Shown piece after piece: positions 1 through 7,633 of a DNA stretch of 43,989 nt. The notes under the pieces are model-generated. The model made no database searches. It saw nothing but the letters and a program-made list of their open reading frames with translations, and was not told the DNA's origin. Source of the DNA: Methylococcales bacterium (GTDB lineage Bacteria; Pseudomonadota; Gammaproteobacteria; Methylococcales; Methylomonadaceae); the NCBI GenBank assembly GCA_003584875.1, contig QVQD01000222.1:1-43989 (forward strand). The letters are read 5' to 3'. A program made the translations under genes and the position numbers. Positions within the stretch are counted from its first letter, which is position 1. Each line of letters opens with the position of its first letter.

Positions 1-407
1 AACTTTGCGAGCGAAAGCGAACAGAGTGCTTCCGACAGTCACTCTGTTTGAATTGCTAGAAACGCCCCCTGCGCCAGGCTCTAATCTTTTAGATAAGCCA
101 GAGTATTAATCTCTAGAGCTTAATGCATAATAGCGGAGTCAAAACTCATGAGTTTTGTTTATCAACGAATACTTTGAAACAACGCTACCTGTAGCTAACC
201 AATTTTATATATCCTTATCTCGTTCTTTTAGAAAATGAGCGACATAATTTGGCACCCTTAGCCGTTATCATGAGCACCTATCTGGGCTTAATACCTTAAT
301 CTATTAGTTCGCTGTAATAGGCTAAAGGCTATTTCGCGAGAAAATCAGATGATTGATCTTTTTTTTTATTTTGTTAGGCTATATTTTAATATTACTAGGG
401 GGCAAAC
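1..407. other. Non-coding left edge of the window
   Basis: I see no open frame with a convincing start here. Near the left edge ACAGAGTG and CACTCTGT form an 8-bp inverted repeat around an 11-base loop, which could be a transcription terminator of a gene outside the window, although no strong T run follows. Just upstream of the NADAR gene the sequence is very AT-rich, with a TATATTTTAAT stretch that could serve as a -10 region. Confidence 0.4.
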
Positions 408-992
408 ATGAATTCTGAATCGAGTACCTATAACAAAGCTGAGGTTTGCTTTTTCTCAAAAGCACAAGAAGAGTGGGGTTGTTTTGGTAACATGACGGGG
501 GGCTTCCCTTTTCGTCTTACAGAAGATACGCTGATCCCTTCTACAGAGAATCTTTACCAGGCCATGCGTTTTACTCAACACCCCGATATTCAAAAAAAAA
601 TAATCGCGCAAAAGTCTGGATACGCTGCCAAGCTAGTTTCTAAACCCTACAGAAATACGCATACCCGTGCAGACTTTGAAAAGCGTAAGTTAGAAATTAT
701 GCGCTGGTGCCTACAATTAAAACTCGCTAATCATAAAAGCTTTGGTGATGCCCTCCTGCTGACAGGTGATAAAGCCATAGTCGAGAAATCACACAATGAT
801 GCTTGGTGGGGGACTTTATTGAAAGGTGATACATTGCTTGGTATTAACATATTAGGACAGTTGTTAATGGAATTACGCGATCAGTATCGTAAGGAATTAG
901 CAGAGGGTACTACAGGGTATAAAACAGTTACGCCGCCTAACATTCCAGACTTTAACTATTTTGGAGTTGCTGCGACGGTTATCAGGAAATAG
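408..992 (+). CDS. NADAR (YbiA/DUF1768) family protein
   Basis: The protein (194 aa) matches the NADAR family. Near residue 45 STENLYQAMRF corresponds to the family's T-E-x-x-x-Q-x-x-K/R-F active-site motif, and near residue 130 NDAWWGTLLKGDTLLGINILGQLLMELR is the typical C-terminal block. NADAR proteins are glycosidases that cleave N-glycosidic bonds; some remove damaged riboflavin-pathway intermediates and others reverse ADP-ribosylation of guanine in DarT-type toxin systems. No DarT gene is adjacent, so the substrate cannot be told from context. The first 15 and last 35 residues are extra to the core domain. ATG at 408 is preceded by AGGGGGC at good spacing. It converges on the broken toxin-antitoxin pair to its right. 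Confidence 0.85.
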   Translation: MNSESSTYNKAEVCFFSKAQEEWGCFGNMTGGFPFRLTEDTLIPSTENLYQAMRFTQHPDIQKKIIAQKSGYAAKLVSKPYRNTHTRADFEKRKLEIMRWCLQLKLANHKSFGDALLLTGDKAIVEKSHNDAWWGTLLKGDTLLGINILGQLLMELRDQYRKELAEGTTGYKTVTPPNIPDFNYFGVAATVIRK

Positions 993-1058
993 CGTTACAA
1001 AGCTAATTAAGGTGTTGAGCATGGTTGGGTTGCGAAAACAAGCCAGCCAGGCTAATTA

Positions 1059-1477
1059 TCAAAAAGCAGATAAAGTTAAAAACGCAACGGCACTAATAAT
1101 CGGTGTATTGTTAACTCTCTCCATTGATAACAAATCACGCTTATCACCCGTTACAAGAAAATCGGCTTTACACTCAATAGCAATAGCTAATATTGGATTA
1201 TCATCAGGATCTTTACATAAATCTACGGCAGGCAACATTTCATAAACTAAAGCGTTTAACTTAAGTCCGTTGACCATCTGCACAGCTTCAATTGGATTGA
1301 TAAGGTTCGTAATTTTGGATAACGACTAACTCGTCGGAATTCTGCAAGTCGCCACTCTGATGTAAATAAATCAAAGTGTTTCTTTTTCCATGCTTGATTG
1401 ATTCTATCGGGAGGCGTGTCTACCGTAATAAGCGCAGCGATTAAAATAGCAGTATCTAAAACTATTCTTACCTTAAT
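1059..1477 (-). pseudogene. PIN-domain toxin, frameshifted
   Basis: Read on the minus strand, the sequence gives VRIVLDTAILIAALI, then FTSEWRLAEFRRVSRYPKLRTL, and then changes frame to reach INPIEAVQMVNGLKLNALVYEML and DPDDNPILAIAIECKADFLVTGDKRDLL. Together this is a complete PIN ribonuclease toxin with its acidic residues (LDT near the start, E in SEWRLAEF, DPDD, TGDKRD). The two halves are one base out of register near 1300. The ORF track shows only the C-terminal half (GTG at 1283). The start is unclear: the frame opens just inside the antitoxin's end with ATT AAG GTA AGA and lacks an ATG. The product is probably inactive unless the frameshift is a sequencing error. Confidence 0.75.
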
Positions 1478-1702
1478 GAGTGAGAGACAGCTTCATCAAT
1501 AGCCGTAAGAATATCATTCTGATTGAATTCAGCATTACGGGCTTTAACTTTATTAATAACCAAATCAGATAAATACAACTGTACTGCTTGATCTACAAAA
1601 CGAGATAGGTCGCTTTTTTTTCAGACCGGTTCCAGCCAAATAATTACGTAAGGCATTATCTGTGGCTTCAGGAACAACGACTGACCATTTTACTGTGTTC
1701 AT
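1468..1702 (-). pseudogene. Antitoxin of the PIN toxin, frameshifted
   Basis: ATG at 1702, preceded by AAGGG, opens MNTVKWSVVVPEATDNALRNYLAGTGLKKK. After that the frame is lost in a run of eight A residues (minus strand, about 1613-1620). Seven As would give continuous KKSDLSRFVDQAVQLYLSDLVINKVKARNAEFNQNDILTAIDEAVSHSLR and a TAA at 1470. This looks like a short ribbon-helix-helix-type antitoxin of the kind paired with PIN toxins. The pairing, the overlap with the toxin start and the shared strand support a toxin-antitoxin operon. Homopolymer length error, phase variation or true decay would all explain the extra A. Confidence 0.65.
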
Positions 1703-2461
1703 TTTTAAACCCTTATATTGAAATAATTTGAATTATAGAGCCCAATGCCGGTCGAGGTTTGCAACCCCGATCGAAACGTTTAGATGCTTCGATAACTTAG
1801 AAACGTAAGTAGCGGGGTTATAAAAACCGTCACGCTATGGGGCTTTGAAGTTCGCGCAATGTTAGACGTAAAAGTAAGAGCAATAACACCTGCAGGTAGC
1901 ATTGATTTTTGCGTCCCTGTATCAAAGCTATTCAATTAAACACCCTGCCCTCAACAAGCACTATTAACCTTACAGGTTTAACCATTATTAAAACCGCCTT
2001 TCAGGTTAAAGCTCTCTTTTTTGATATCCATACCCGCTTTTTTAATACCCATCCGGCAGGTTTTAATGCAAAAACGGCGCTTTTAGATACATAAAACTCC
2101 GGTTTTTATACCTAAAACGCTGGTTTAGACACAAATAACTACGCTTTTAATACATAAACCTCGCTTCTATGTATCAAAACCTAACTTTTAGATACACAAA
2201 ACTCAAGTTTAGACATTAAAACGCCCGATTTTTATATCTCATCGGTTTTCTTTAGTATCAAAAACTGACTTATAGATACGAAAACAAGAAATTTTTGTAT
2301 GTAGAACCGACTTTTTTATACGATAAAGGGCGGTTTTTGTATCTTAACCTCGGTTTTTAGTATCTTGCCGACTCTGATTGTTAGCAACAGCAAATATATT
2401 AATGGCTTAAACACTTGAGTTAATGCGACAGCTTTTTAACCTTGAATGATGAGCCACTCTA
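1703..2461. other. Long intergenic stretch with palindrome and repeat array
   Basis: No intact gene is visible between the antitoxin and the mcrC remnant. The stretch holds a dispersed palindrome at about 1748-1775 (GGTCGAGGTTTGCAACCCCGATC) and the 21-bp repeat array described separately. The ORF at 1909-2094 lies largely within that array and is not supported as a gene. Confidence 0.6.
1966..2375 (+). repeat. Degenerate tandem array, about 21-bp period, about 19 units
   Basis: Units of 20-24 bp follow one another, with a loose consensus CGGTTTTTAGATACNAAAACC. Examples are CGCTTTTAGATACATAAAACTC, CGGTTTTTATACCTAAAACG and CGGTTTTTGTATCTTAACCT. Read in the frame of the 1909 ORF, the array gives a heptapeptide pattern (FFDIHTR, FFNTHPA, GFNAKTA, LLDTQNS, SLDIKTP) that stays in register for over 400 bp. 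About six in-frame stops interrupt it. It is either a non-coding minisatellite or the remains of a heptapeptide-repeat gene. Confidence 0.7.
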
Positions 2462-3046
2462 TTAAGAGTCATTAACCCCCGTATTAACACCATCAGCATT
2501 TGTTTCGGCATCAACACCTCTTTGTATCAATTCAAAAATATTTAGCGCAGATTTATCTGCCTCATTCAAAACAAAAGGGAAAGCATAAAGCACCAACCCA
2601 TTCCCTAGATCAAACTGTTTCATTTCATTAAAATTGCTCCATTGAGGGTAAATCAAAACAAGCTTGCCTTTACCCCCTTTTAAATACTTGTGTCCATAAG
2701 CAAACATTTGATACATATCCGCTTGGCTGATGTTAGCTTTTTTGTCTTCATTGCCATTATCGTATAGCGCGTTTTGATCAATTAACTTCCATTTAGTATC
2801 TAAGATACTCACCACTTGTCCATCTTGAGATATTGCAATATCGGGTTTTAATAAAAAAGCCTTAGGGGCTTCCGATAAATACACGCTCCTGACTTGTTTC
2901 TCAACGCTGTAATTGTCTTTCGCGTTCTTTTCTAAAATTTTAGTAACATACCGTTCAAACAAGGTCTGCATGGGAAAGAGAAAAGAAATACCCTTACTAT
3001 CCCCTCTAATACTAAAAGGGCTTTGTTGATTTAAAATCAGCTTCAC
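2462..3046 (-). pseudogene. McrC-like restriction subunit, 5'-truncated remnant
   Basis: The 194-residue frame matches the C-terminal nuclease half of McrC family proteins, the partner of the McrB GTPase in methylation-dependent restriction. Visible landmarks are QSPFSIRG..KGISFLFPMQTLFERYV, then LKPDIAI and ILDTKWK (the D and D-x-K of a PD-(D/E)XK nuclease), then ISQADMYQMFAYGHKYL. Full McrC proteins are usually 350-450 residues, so the N-terminal half is missing. The ATG at 3046 lies inside the last codons of the upstream small gene, and no mcrB is present. I read it as a remnant left after a deletion or insertion; a functional short form is less likely. Confidence 0.75.
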
Positions 3047-3215
3047 CCGCTACAAATTGCTCATTATTTAGAACTTTAACTGCATACAAAACTGCACAAC
3101 GTACATCCTCAGCAATAATGGCTTCTAATTCTGGAACTCTTTTACCTAATTTTTTAACATATAAAAACGCATCAAATGGATCAGTAATATTTAACACTTG
3201 TTCTTTCGTTTCCAA
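3012..3215 (-). CDS. Small hypothetical protein (67 aa)
   Basis: A TTG start at 3215 is preceded by GAGGG at suitable spacing. The product, METKEQVLNITDPFDAFLYVKKLGKRVPELEAIIAEDV.., contains two similar short helical segments (FLYVKKLGKRVPELEAIIAEDV and VLYAVKVLNNEQFVAGEADF). This resembles the short A-Y-x-Y-A-x-x-V-x-x-x-R-x-P-E-A-E repeats in many small phage or accessory proteins. Its 3' end runs 35 bp into the mcrC remnant in another frame, so the last residues (STKPF) may be foreign sequence acquired at a junction. Function unknown. Confidence 0.45.
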   Translation of the reverse strand: METKEQVLNITDPFDAFLYVKKLGKRVPELEAIIAEDVRCAVLYAVKVLNNEQFVAGEADFKSTKPF

Positions 3216-3242
3216 GACGTTTCCCTCAAATAAAACTAATTT

Positions 3243-3518
3243 CTAAACAATGTTACCTAAAGTTGCATTCGCTATTGCTCTATCATCTTCTGTGAAATCT
3301 GCGTATTTAAGTACAATTTGTTCAAGTGAAACACCTCCCTTTGAATGAATTATAAAACCATTAGCTTGATTGTTTCCTATACGTATTGCTCTTTGTATTG
3401 AGGCAATAAGTTGTGGAATTGGGTAGTATCTCCAAGGCATTAAAGTTTTTGCGGCACCATTGCTAACATAAGTTCTTGTGTCATTAATACATTTATCTAA
3501 ATCTTGTTGAATTGGCAT
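3243..3518 (-). CDS. Hypothetical protein (91 aa)
   Basis: ATG at 3518 follows a good ribosome-binding site (GGGAGATAAAAA). The protein begins MPIQQDLDKCINDTRTYV and contains LMPWRYYPIPQLIASIQRAIRIGNNQANGFIIHSKGGVSLEQIVLKYA. I do not recognise the family. It has no signal peptide or membrane segment and looks like a small, mixed alpha/beta soluble protein. It is followed after 27 bp by the TTG-started 67-aa gene on the same strand, so the two may be co-transcribed. Confidence 0.5.
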   Translation of the reverse strand: MPIQQDLDKCINDTRTYVSNGAAKTLMPWRYYPIPQLIASIQRAIRIGNNQANGFIIHSKGGVSLEQIVLKYADFTEDDRAIANATLGNIV

Positions 3519-3833
3519 TTTTTATCTCCCTATTTGTTTAAATATTATTGATTAATCTATATTCTTGAACATCAGTTTGTTTGCGAAAAATAAATATTCG
3601 TAAATAATAAAAAATTTGATGCTTATTGTTTTTCTTATTCCTATTCCTATTCCTAAATGCCGATCGGGGTTTCAAACCCCGATCGAAGCGTATGGATTCG
3701 CTTAAGCGTTGCTATATAACTAAAAGTAGGAATACATAATCGCAGATTTTTCAAAGATAGTTGCAATATCAAACATTTGAGAGGGGTTATAAGCCACGTA
3801 TCGCTTGAGAAAAAAATTGTACATTTTAAAATA
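3519..3833. other. Intergenic stretch with hexamer repeat and palindrome
   Basis: It contains three direct copies of a TTCCTA hexamer (TTCCTATTCCTATTCCTA, around 3636-3656) followed directly by the palindrome CGATCGGGGTTTCAAACCCCGATCG (about 3661-3685). The palindrome is a second copy of the dispersed repeat also found near 1748. The ORF at 3653-3865 is an unsupported frame. Confidence 0.55.
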
Positions 3834-5165
3834 TCAGTAACCATCCATAAAAAGCACCATTTCAACTAGCCTAACCGTCCATATTCCGTTATTTACTGGG
3901 CATTTAAATTCGTTTCCATTTCTACTGTTTAATTCGTCGCGAATTAATCTAACAATCTTACTGCCTTGAAAGACAGTATCCCAACGTCCATAACCATTAC
4001 GCCAACGAGTAGTATTATAGCGATATCTTTTACGGTTTCCCCCTCTACCTTGAACATATCCAATACCATTCAATTCTTCTGGTAATCCAATAATGCCACC
4101 TTGTAACAACATTCTTTCGAATCTAGTAACAATAGAGTGTGCCACCCTACTATCCCAAATTACTAAATGCTGATGGGGGGGTAATGCTTCTGATGCAAAA
4201 GAGGCTACCTTTGTCCAGCCACTATTCATCCTTGCATTATTGTGTGGAACTCCCAAAGAAACACTAGATAAAACATCTAAAACATCAGAATAAATAAATG
4301 TTTGAGGGACTCCACCCCATTTAAAAATTTGATTAGCCCAATCAACCAAAGCAACATGCGAATCCTTAGGAAAGTTATTAATAGCACCCATAAAATCAGC
4401 TGCTGGAGTATTAATATGAGTTAAATTTGTTAATGTTACATCTAAGTTAATCTCGGGCTTAGGCCAGAAATAGTTACTTAATCTATCCGACCAACCTGTT
4501 ATAGGATCTAGGTAGGGAGCGCCACGATACATCGGTTGATATGGATCATTATTAACATAAGTGACAAAATCTTGGATAAACGTATTAAAATTAAATACAG
4601 GTATATCTTGGTTTTGTTGATCTGTTCCATTTAAAGGTGAATCGGGAGAACTATCTTTATCTTCTACTTCATAGCCAACAGCAACCAATTTAGTAATATT
4701 TGTATTTACATCAGAAACTTCTATATCTGAATCAAGACGTGATTCGATTAATTCTTTTAGCTCATCCCAACCAGGTTGCTCCCTGCAAGACTCAAGAATG
4801 TTTCTAGCATGCTCAGTTAATTGGGCTGAATTTACAATTCGATTTGAATAAGGAGATCGAGATCTTATATGACTAAATAAATAATTATTTGCAACCATAA
4901 ATGGCTTTGTTACCTGCATAGTATTTCTGTATGACGATGGAACTAAAACTCTACTTAGATATTCAAGTGAAAATTTACGTGTATTACCTGTATTGTTATT
5001 TTCTTCTGTTTCCAAAGAGAGCATTGAATCTATTGTATTGTGCCGAGGAAGTGAGTCAGTTAGTGCGTTTAAACCATTTCCAAAGATATCAAACCATAAC
5101 TCCCAAGCAGCAAAAAACTCACAATCACCGACCTGATAATTATTTGCGTGTACAAAAACAACCAT
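3834..5165 (-). CDS. Conserved-looking protein of unknown function (443 aa)
   Basis: I do not recognise a named family. The most protein-like start is the ATG at 5165 (MVVFVHANNYQVGDCEFFAAWELWFDIFG), preceded by a GAGTGAG sequence; the ORF track starts at 5222. The middle is acidic and variable. The C-terminal 180 residues look conserved: VALVDWANQIFKWGGVPQ, then SGWTKVASFASEALPPHQHLVIWDSRVAHSIVTRF, a basic Gly/Arg stretch YVQGRGGNRKRYRY, and a final WTVRLVEMVLFMDGY. The K-V-A-S-F..V-I-W-D-S-R-V-A block is reminiscent of helix-hairpin-helix DNA glycosylase-like proteins with a catalytic Asp, but this is a guess. The 140-aa gene lies just upstream on the same strand. Confidence 0.6.
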   Translation of the reverse strand: MVVFVHANNYQVGDCEFFAAWELWFDIFGNGLNALTDSLPRHNTIDSMLSLETEENNNTGNTRKFSLEYLSRVLVPSSYRNTMQVTKPFMVANNYLFSHIRSRSPYSNRIVNSAQLTEHARNILESCREQPGWDELKELIESRLDSDIEVSDVNTNITKLVAVGYEVEDKDSSPDSPLNGTDQQNQDIPVFNFNTFIQDFVTYVNNDPYQPMYRGAPYLDPITGWSDRLSNYFWPKPEINLDVTLTNLTHINTPAADFMGAINNFPKDSHVALVDWANQIFKWGGVPQTFIYSDVLDVLSSVSLGVPHNNARMNSGWTKVASFASEALPPHQHLVIWDSRVAHSIVTRFERMLLQGGIIGLPEELNGIGYVQGRGGNRKRYRYNTTRWRNGYGRWDTVFQGSKIVRLIRDELNSRNGNEFKCPVNNGIWTVRLVEMVLFMDGY

Positions 5166-5239
5166 AAAAATCTCACTCAATAAAAAAAATGACATGTAAT
5201 TTTCGTTAATAGCTTCAATCATTAACCCAAATTACATAG

Positions 5240-5662
5240 CTAAGGTAGTAATCTCAAAAAACCCCTACCATTTTCACAAACTTCTGCACTGCCCAGTATT
5301 CGACAAATAGGCACAATTCTTTGAAGCACCGCTTCACCAATATTTTTTCCATAAACAACTTTTGCCACATGTCCTTCAATAGAATTTAACGGCAATAATT
5401 CATGACCAAGCCCAATATTCGCGCCATTGGCTGTACCCTTTTTTGCTTGATTATCATCGCTTAAGCTCAATAGTGAGATCGTTGCAACAAAAACATCTAT
5501 GGGTAAAAAAGGATAATTTCCCAAATTATTTACATTTACTCCTAATATTTTTCCATCGCAGATAACTGGTGTAACAGTCATTGCCCCTCCTCCTTGTAAT
5601 TCAATTTCAGTATTACCATTGATGTTTAGCAGATAATTTTTTAACTCTTGCAAATGATTCAT
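5240..5662 (-). CDS. Partner protein of unknown function (140 aa)
   Basis: ATG at 5662 opens MNHLQELKNYLLNINGNTEIELQGGGAMTVTPVICDGKILGVNVNN. The C-terminal half, GLGHELLPLNSIEGHVAKVVYGKNIGEAVLQRIVPICRILGSAEVCENGRGFLRL, looks like a conserved globular domain with a recurring LPLxSIEGHxA..VYGK pattern, but I cannot name it. No membrane segment or nucleic-acid-binding motif is obvious. The gene ends 74 bp before the preferred start of the 443-aa gene (17 bp before the longer one), so the two are very likely one operon transcribed leftward from the AT-rich region near 5700-5870. Confidence 0.6.
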   Translation of the reverse strand: MNHLQELKNYLLNINGNTEIELQGGGAMTVTPVICDGKILGVNVNNLGNYPFLPIDVFVATISLLSLSDDNQAKKGTANGANIGLGHELLPLNSIEGHVAKVVYGKNIGEAVLQRIVPICRILGSAEVCENGRGFLRLLP

Positions 5663-5878
5663 AATATTGCCTATTTTATTGATTTAAATTAACCTTGTAA
5701 TCCTGGCCAGTATATTAACACACAAATAGTTTTGTTTGAATAAAAACAATACATCTTATTAAAACAAAACATTTTTTTAATTTGTTGTAATAAATAAAGA
5801 GTTTTCTTATAATTTGTAGGGCAAGAGAATATTATTATAAAATTATAATTTATTACATAATCTGTGGAGGGATTAAAT

Positions 5879-6156
5879 ATGTCACAAGTCATTAGGCAAT
5901 TAGCTATATTGAGTAAAATACCTGAGACACCAAAAGAAATCACTTTAAATGTGTTAATGGAATACCTATAGATATAGGTTTCAAATTTTCTAGGCGCAGC
6001 TTAGAAAGGGATATAATTCAGTTGGAATCTGCGTTGCCAGGGATATTTTTAGTATCAAAGCCTGAAAGCTACCATGATAATATTGATAAATCATCACGAC
6101 TTTCTTTTTCACAATCGAAACTACCGTTTATAAAAATACTAAAACAAAATGAATAA
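5879..6156 (+). pseudogene. N-terminal HTH part of a WYL-type regulator, frameshifted
   Basis: ATG at 5879, after GGAGGG, gives MSQVIRQLAILSKIPETPKEITLNVLMEYL and then stops at TAG. One base out of frame the sequence continues IDIGFKFSRRSLERDIIQLESALPGIFLVSKPESYHDN..LPFIKILKQNE. Joined, this is the winged-helix start of a WYL-family transcription factor; compare the N-terminus of the gene at 7999-9069. The WYL domain itself is absent. The reading frame ends at TAA 6154, overlapping the next gene by 8 bp. It could be a short DNA-binding autoregulator with a sequencing error, or a broken gene. Confidence 0.55.
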
Positions 6157-6733
6157 TAATGAGTTACAGGAATTTCCTACAGAAGCATTGATACTAGAGC
6201 TGAAAAAAAGGGGGCTTTCGCCTACTTTTTTATCATTTCCAGAAAATTTATTATCGCCAGTTATTGAAACTCCCGCCAATAAAGAAATAAAAATAGAAAA
6301 AGAAATAGGTATGCTACAGACACTTGGTGGAAAAATGAAACAGTTCAATTTTCATATCCAAGGTAGCAACCTATTCATTGATAGGATCGACTCTAAAATT
6401 CAAGATATTGTGCCGATAGATATGCTTTATACGATTCTTTTAAAGCTACCCGAAAATGATTATTTTCCGTTAGCCAATAATGTTCAATATCTAAAAATGG
6501 GTACCGAAAAATATGGGTTTGGCACTTTATTATATGCAGAAAGTGGCGGTAATTTAACGCTGGCGCAATCAAGCAGCCAAATAGTGGCTATCCTGACCGG
6601 ATGCAAAATATTAATATGGAACAATTTAAAAAGAAACATGTTATTCCATATTGCAAACTTGCCACAAAACGCCAGCGAGCTGCTTGAGTCTTTAACTAAT
6701 TATCAGAAGAGCCTCTTTATTGCGGATAATTAA
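6149..6733 (+). CDS. Hypothetical protein (194 aa), coupled to the HTH fragment
   Basis: The ATG overlaps the end of the HTH fragment (..AAAATGAATAA), which suggests translational coupling. The N-terminus (MNNNELQEFPTEALILELKKRGLSPTF) is helical and charged. The remainder (FHIQGSNLFIDRIDSKIQDIVPIDMLYTILLKLPENDYFPLANNVQYLKMGTEKYGFGTLLYAESGG..) looks like a compact alpha/beta protein with no transmembrane segment. I do not recognise it. Because the upstream partner appears to be a DNA-binding domain, this may be the effector or sensor half of a split regulator; that is inference only. Confidence 0.5.
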   Translation: MNNNELQEFPTEALILELKKRGLSPTFLSFPENLLSPVIETPANKEIKIEKEIGMLQTLGGKMKQFNFHIQGSNLFIDRIDSKIQDIVPIDMLYTILLKLPENDYFPLANNVQYLKMGTEKYGFGTLLYAESGGNLTLAQSSSQIVAILTGCKILIWNNLKRNMLFHIANLPQNASELLESLTNYQKSLFIADN

Positions 6734-6812
6734 ATCATTTTTTTTCTTGATCTTGTTTCTAATATAATTCATGTATCACTCTCAGTAATCTAGATATTAT
6801 TTTCTATTATTG

Positions 6813-7196
6813 CTAAGTTGTTATAAACACATCATCCGGTGACATAATGCGCACACCGGTTTGATACCCTTTTATATAGCCATGCCCAGCAGGGCCAGAC
6901 ATCGCAGACTCTGAATACGTAGGCAAATTACCCGCGACCAAAAGCGTTAAGCCCTGCTCTGCCATTTGGGTATTGCAGTCTTTAAGGGCTTGGCTATAGG
7001 TTTCGGAGTAACCTTTACTCCTTCCTGCTATGGTTACATCTTTGTAATTAATTATGATTTGATAACCCCAAAACATACGACTCTTGCCCGTTGTAATAAT
7101 ACCCAGCTCATAGTGACACTGGGTTCTTTCATTAGTATCAGTTACAAGCACAGTGCAAATGCCCTGATCTCTAATCTCAAAGTGTTCCCAACTCAT
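6813..7196 (-). CDS. Hypothetical protein (127 aa)
   Basis: ATG at 7196 opens MSWEHFEIRDQGICTVLVTDTNERTQCHYELGIITTGKSRMFWGYQIIINYKDVTIAGRSKGYSETYSQALKDCNTQMAEQGLTLLVAGNLPTYSESAMSGPAGHGYIKGYQTGVRIMSPDDVFITT. It is predicted to be soluble, with alternating beta strands followed by one helix; the G-Y-S-E-T-Y-S-Q-A-L-K-D-C segment looks like the start of that helix. No known domain recognised. It begins 3 bp after the stop of the 87-aa gene upstream, so the two form a tight two-gene unit. Confidence 0.5.
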   Translation of the reverse strand: MSWEHFEIRDQGICTVLVTDTNERTQCHYELGIITTGKSRMFWGYQIIINYKDVTIAGRSKGYSETYSQALKDCNTQMAEQGLTLLVAGNLPTYSESAMSGPAGHGYIKGYQTGVRIMSPDDVFITT

Positions 7197-7199
7197 ATT

Positions 7200-7463
7200 C
7201 TAAATTCTCTTAACATATTGTTTTCCGAACATCATTAAAAACTGATCAACTTGACTGTAAGTTGCTCCATTAAAGTGGTTATGGATAGGCATCATAAAAT
7301 CCTTCAAATTGATTATATCAGCCCAATTTGAGGGCTTCTTCTTAATCCGCATTGCGGGTCTCAGTTGACGTAATAACGCATTCATGCCCCTGAAGTTGTG
7401 CTGATCAACAATAGGGGCAATTTGATTGGCAATTTGTTCTGCTTCGTTTTGTGTAATAGGCAT
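7200..7463 (-). CDS. Hypothetical protein (87 aa), first gene of a pair
   Basis: ATG at 7463 is preceded by GGAGTATAGCG, a good ribosome-binding site. The product MPITQNEAEQIANQIAPIVDQHNFRGMNALLRQLRPAMRIKKKPSNWADIINLKDFMMPIHNHFNGATYSQVDQFLMMFGKQYVKRI is mostly helical with a basic centre (RPAMRIKKKPS). It is a small soluble protein of unknown function, divergently arranged with the 124-aa gene and cotranscribed with the 127-aa gene. Confidence 0.5.
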   Translation of the reverse strand: MPITQNEAEQIANQIAPIVDQHNFRGMNALLRQLRPAMRIKKKPSNWADIINLKDFMMPIHNHFNGATYSQVDQFLMMFGKQYVKRI

Positions 7464-7633
7464 CGCTATACTCCGGTGTGTGTAAAAACCCTATTGTATT
7501 GGCCAAGCCCGTCAAATGTTGACGGTCAACATCACCTAACTTTAAAAAAATATCATCGCGCACGACGCATAGTGACGCTTTGATCCGTTACCATTTATCA
7601 ATACGTTTTTTAATTAAATTTTGAGGATTATTT

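Noticed and set aside
961-1245. 94-aa plus-strand ORF after the NADAR gene
   Set aside because: It lies antisense to the PIN toxin sequence, which has clear family motifs; it is a shadow frame.
1850-1876. GTTAGAC at about 1861 resembles the core of an integron attC site
   Set aside because: No matching RYYYAAC partner with the expected inner arms is visible, and the neighbouring genes are not arranged as cassettes.
1909-2094. 61-aa ORF at the start of the 21-bp array
   Set aside because: The repeat continues in the same frame through several stops, and there is no ribosome-binding site, so this is part of the array, not a gene.
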